This document shows, piece after piece, positions 63,582 through 64,000 of a stretch of 64,000 bases of DNA. The stretch's first letter is position 1. Every line of letters begins with the position of its first letter. The position numbers and the translations under genes were made by a program. The notes beneath the pieces are model-generated. The model did no database searches. It was not told the DNA's origin and saw only the letters and a program-made list of their open reading frames with translations. The DNA comes from Gordonia soli NBRC 108243 (GTDB lineage: Bacteria > Actinomycetota > Actinomycetes > Mycobacteriales > Mycobacteriaceae): assembly GCF_000334455.1 (NCBI RefSeq), contig NZ_BANX01000015.1, positions 62,001 to 126,000 on the forward strand. The letters run 5' to 3'.

Positions 63582-64000
63582 ATGGACAATCGCGCAGAGG
63601 TCCGGGAGTTCCTGATGTCGCGGCGGGCCAAGGTCACGCCGGAGTCCGCGGGCCTGCCGGTCGGCGGACTCCGACGTGTGCCGGGACTCCGCCGAAGTGA
63701 GGTCGCAACCCTCGCCGGTGTCAGTGTCGAGTACTACGCCCGGCTCGAGCGCGGGACCATCGCGGGGGCTTCGGCCTCGGTGATCGAATCCGTTGCACGA
63801 GCGCTGCAGCTCGACGAGACCGAACGGGCGCATCTGCTCGACCTGGCCCGCGCGGCCGATGGTGTACCGGCGTCAGGTCGGCAACGCCGACGCTCTGCCA
63901 AGAGCACCGCGAACCGCAACAGCCTGCACTGGGCGCTGGCCGCCATCACCGATGCCGTCGCCTTCGTCCGTAATTCGAATCAGGACGTACTCGCGACCAA
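63582..64000 (+). CDS. MmyB-type XRE-family regulator (3' end off window)
   Basis: The first 139 residues of a regulator. The helix-turn-helix LRRSEVATLAGVSVEYYARLERG (about residues 37-59) is typical of the MmyB-like XRE group. The following SVIESVARALQLDETERAHLLDLARAA leads to a ligand-binding domain that continues beyond the window. It is divergent from the alcohol dehydrogenase gene and is likely to regulate it. Confidence 0.85.
   Translation, partial: MDNRAEVREFLMSRRAKVTPESAGLPVGGLRRVPGLRRSEVATLAGVSVEYYARLERGTIAGASASVIESVARALQLDETERAHLLDLARAADGVPASGRQRRRSAKSTANRNSLHWALAAITDAVAFVRNSNQDVLAT

Overview
This is a high-GC actinobacterial chromosome segment, most likely from Gordonia or a close relative in the Mycobacteriales. 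Three things point there. One is mycobacterial-type synteny: purF, purM, a DUF3073 gene, ygfZ and a pabC-like gene together, with purL nearby. The second is F420/LLM and mycothiol-linked enzyme families. The third is a steroid-catabolism block carrying KstR-type and KstR2-type operators. The genus is inferred from gene content only. I found no tRNA, rRNA, CRISPR array, transposase or phage gene.

Layout. 1-4.1 kb: cytochrome bd oxidase operon cydA-cydB-cydD (minus strand) with a 19-bp palindrome upstream. 4.2-13 kb: folate and purine housekeeping (pabC-like, ygfZ, MOSC, DUF3073, purM, purF) plus a CPBP protease, an SCP-family protein and a GCS2 ligase. 14-22.5 kb: thioesterase, LLM oxidoreductase/TetR pair, a reductase with a KstR box, amine oxidase/TetR pair and GDPD. 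22.5-28.3 kb: purL, an orphan eccA, a lipoprotein, fRMsr and DUF427.

28.4-31.5 kb is the most unusual region. A membrane-anchored protein with a small C-terminal domain of different composition overlaps (ATGA) an acidic partner gene. The pair is framed by two roughly 70-bp palindromic repeats in the same orientation. I read it as a candidate toxin-immunity cassette, not yet assigned to a known family.

31.5-36.3 kb: sulfate activation (cysQ, cysNC, cysD) divergent from an IclR-type regulator, with two palindromes over the shared promoter. 36.4-43.4 kb: small membrane and secreted proteins, an S9 peptidase, and a tightly overlapping ABC exporter plus two-component operon. 43.5-48.5 kb: GPP34 protein, then a KstR2-box operon of one crotonase-fold and three acyl-CoA dehydrogenase genes. 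48.5-58.3 kb: TMEM175-type channel, GH114-like lipoprotein, then the steroid block (sulfotransferase, SDR, DUF1214, hsaB, hsaC, hsaA on minus; kshA and a Cys-rich partner on plus, divergent across two KstR boxes). hsaD is not in the window. 58.4-64 kb: NlpC/P60 protein, membrane protein, mycothiol-dependent isomerase family, VOC protein, flavin reductase, cupin, alcohol dehydrogenase and a truncated MmyB-type regulator.

Repeats stand out. Two separate loci (7.48-7.82 kb and 50.10-50.33 kb) carry the same 21-bp unit as an inverted pair of tandem arrays. There are also coding minisatellites of 15 and 36 bp, a 26-bp tandem repeat after the IclR gene, a 74-bp duplicated element at 16.3 kb, and a 7-mer tandem next to an inverted repeat at 27.2 kb.
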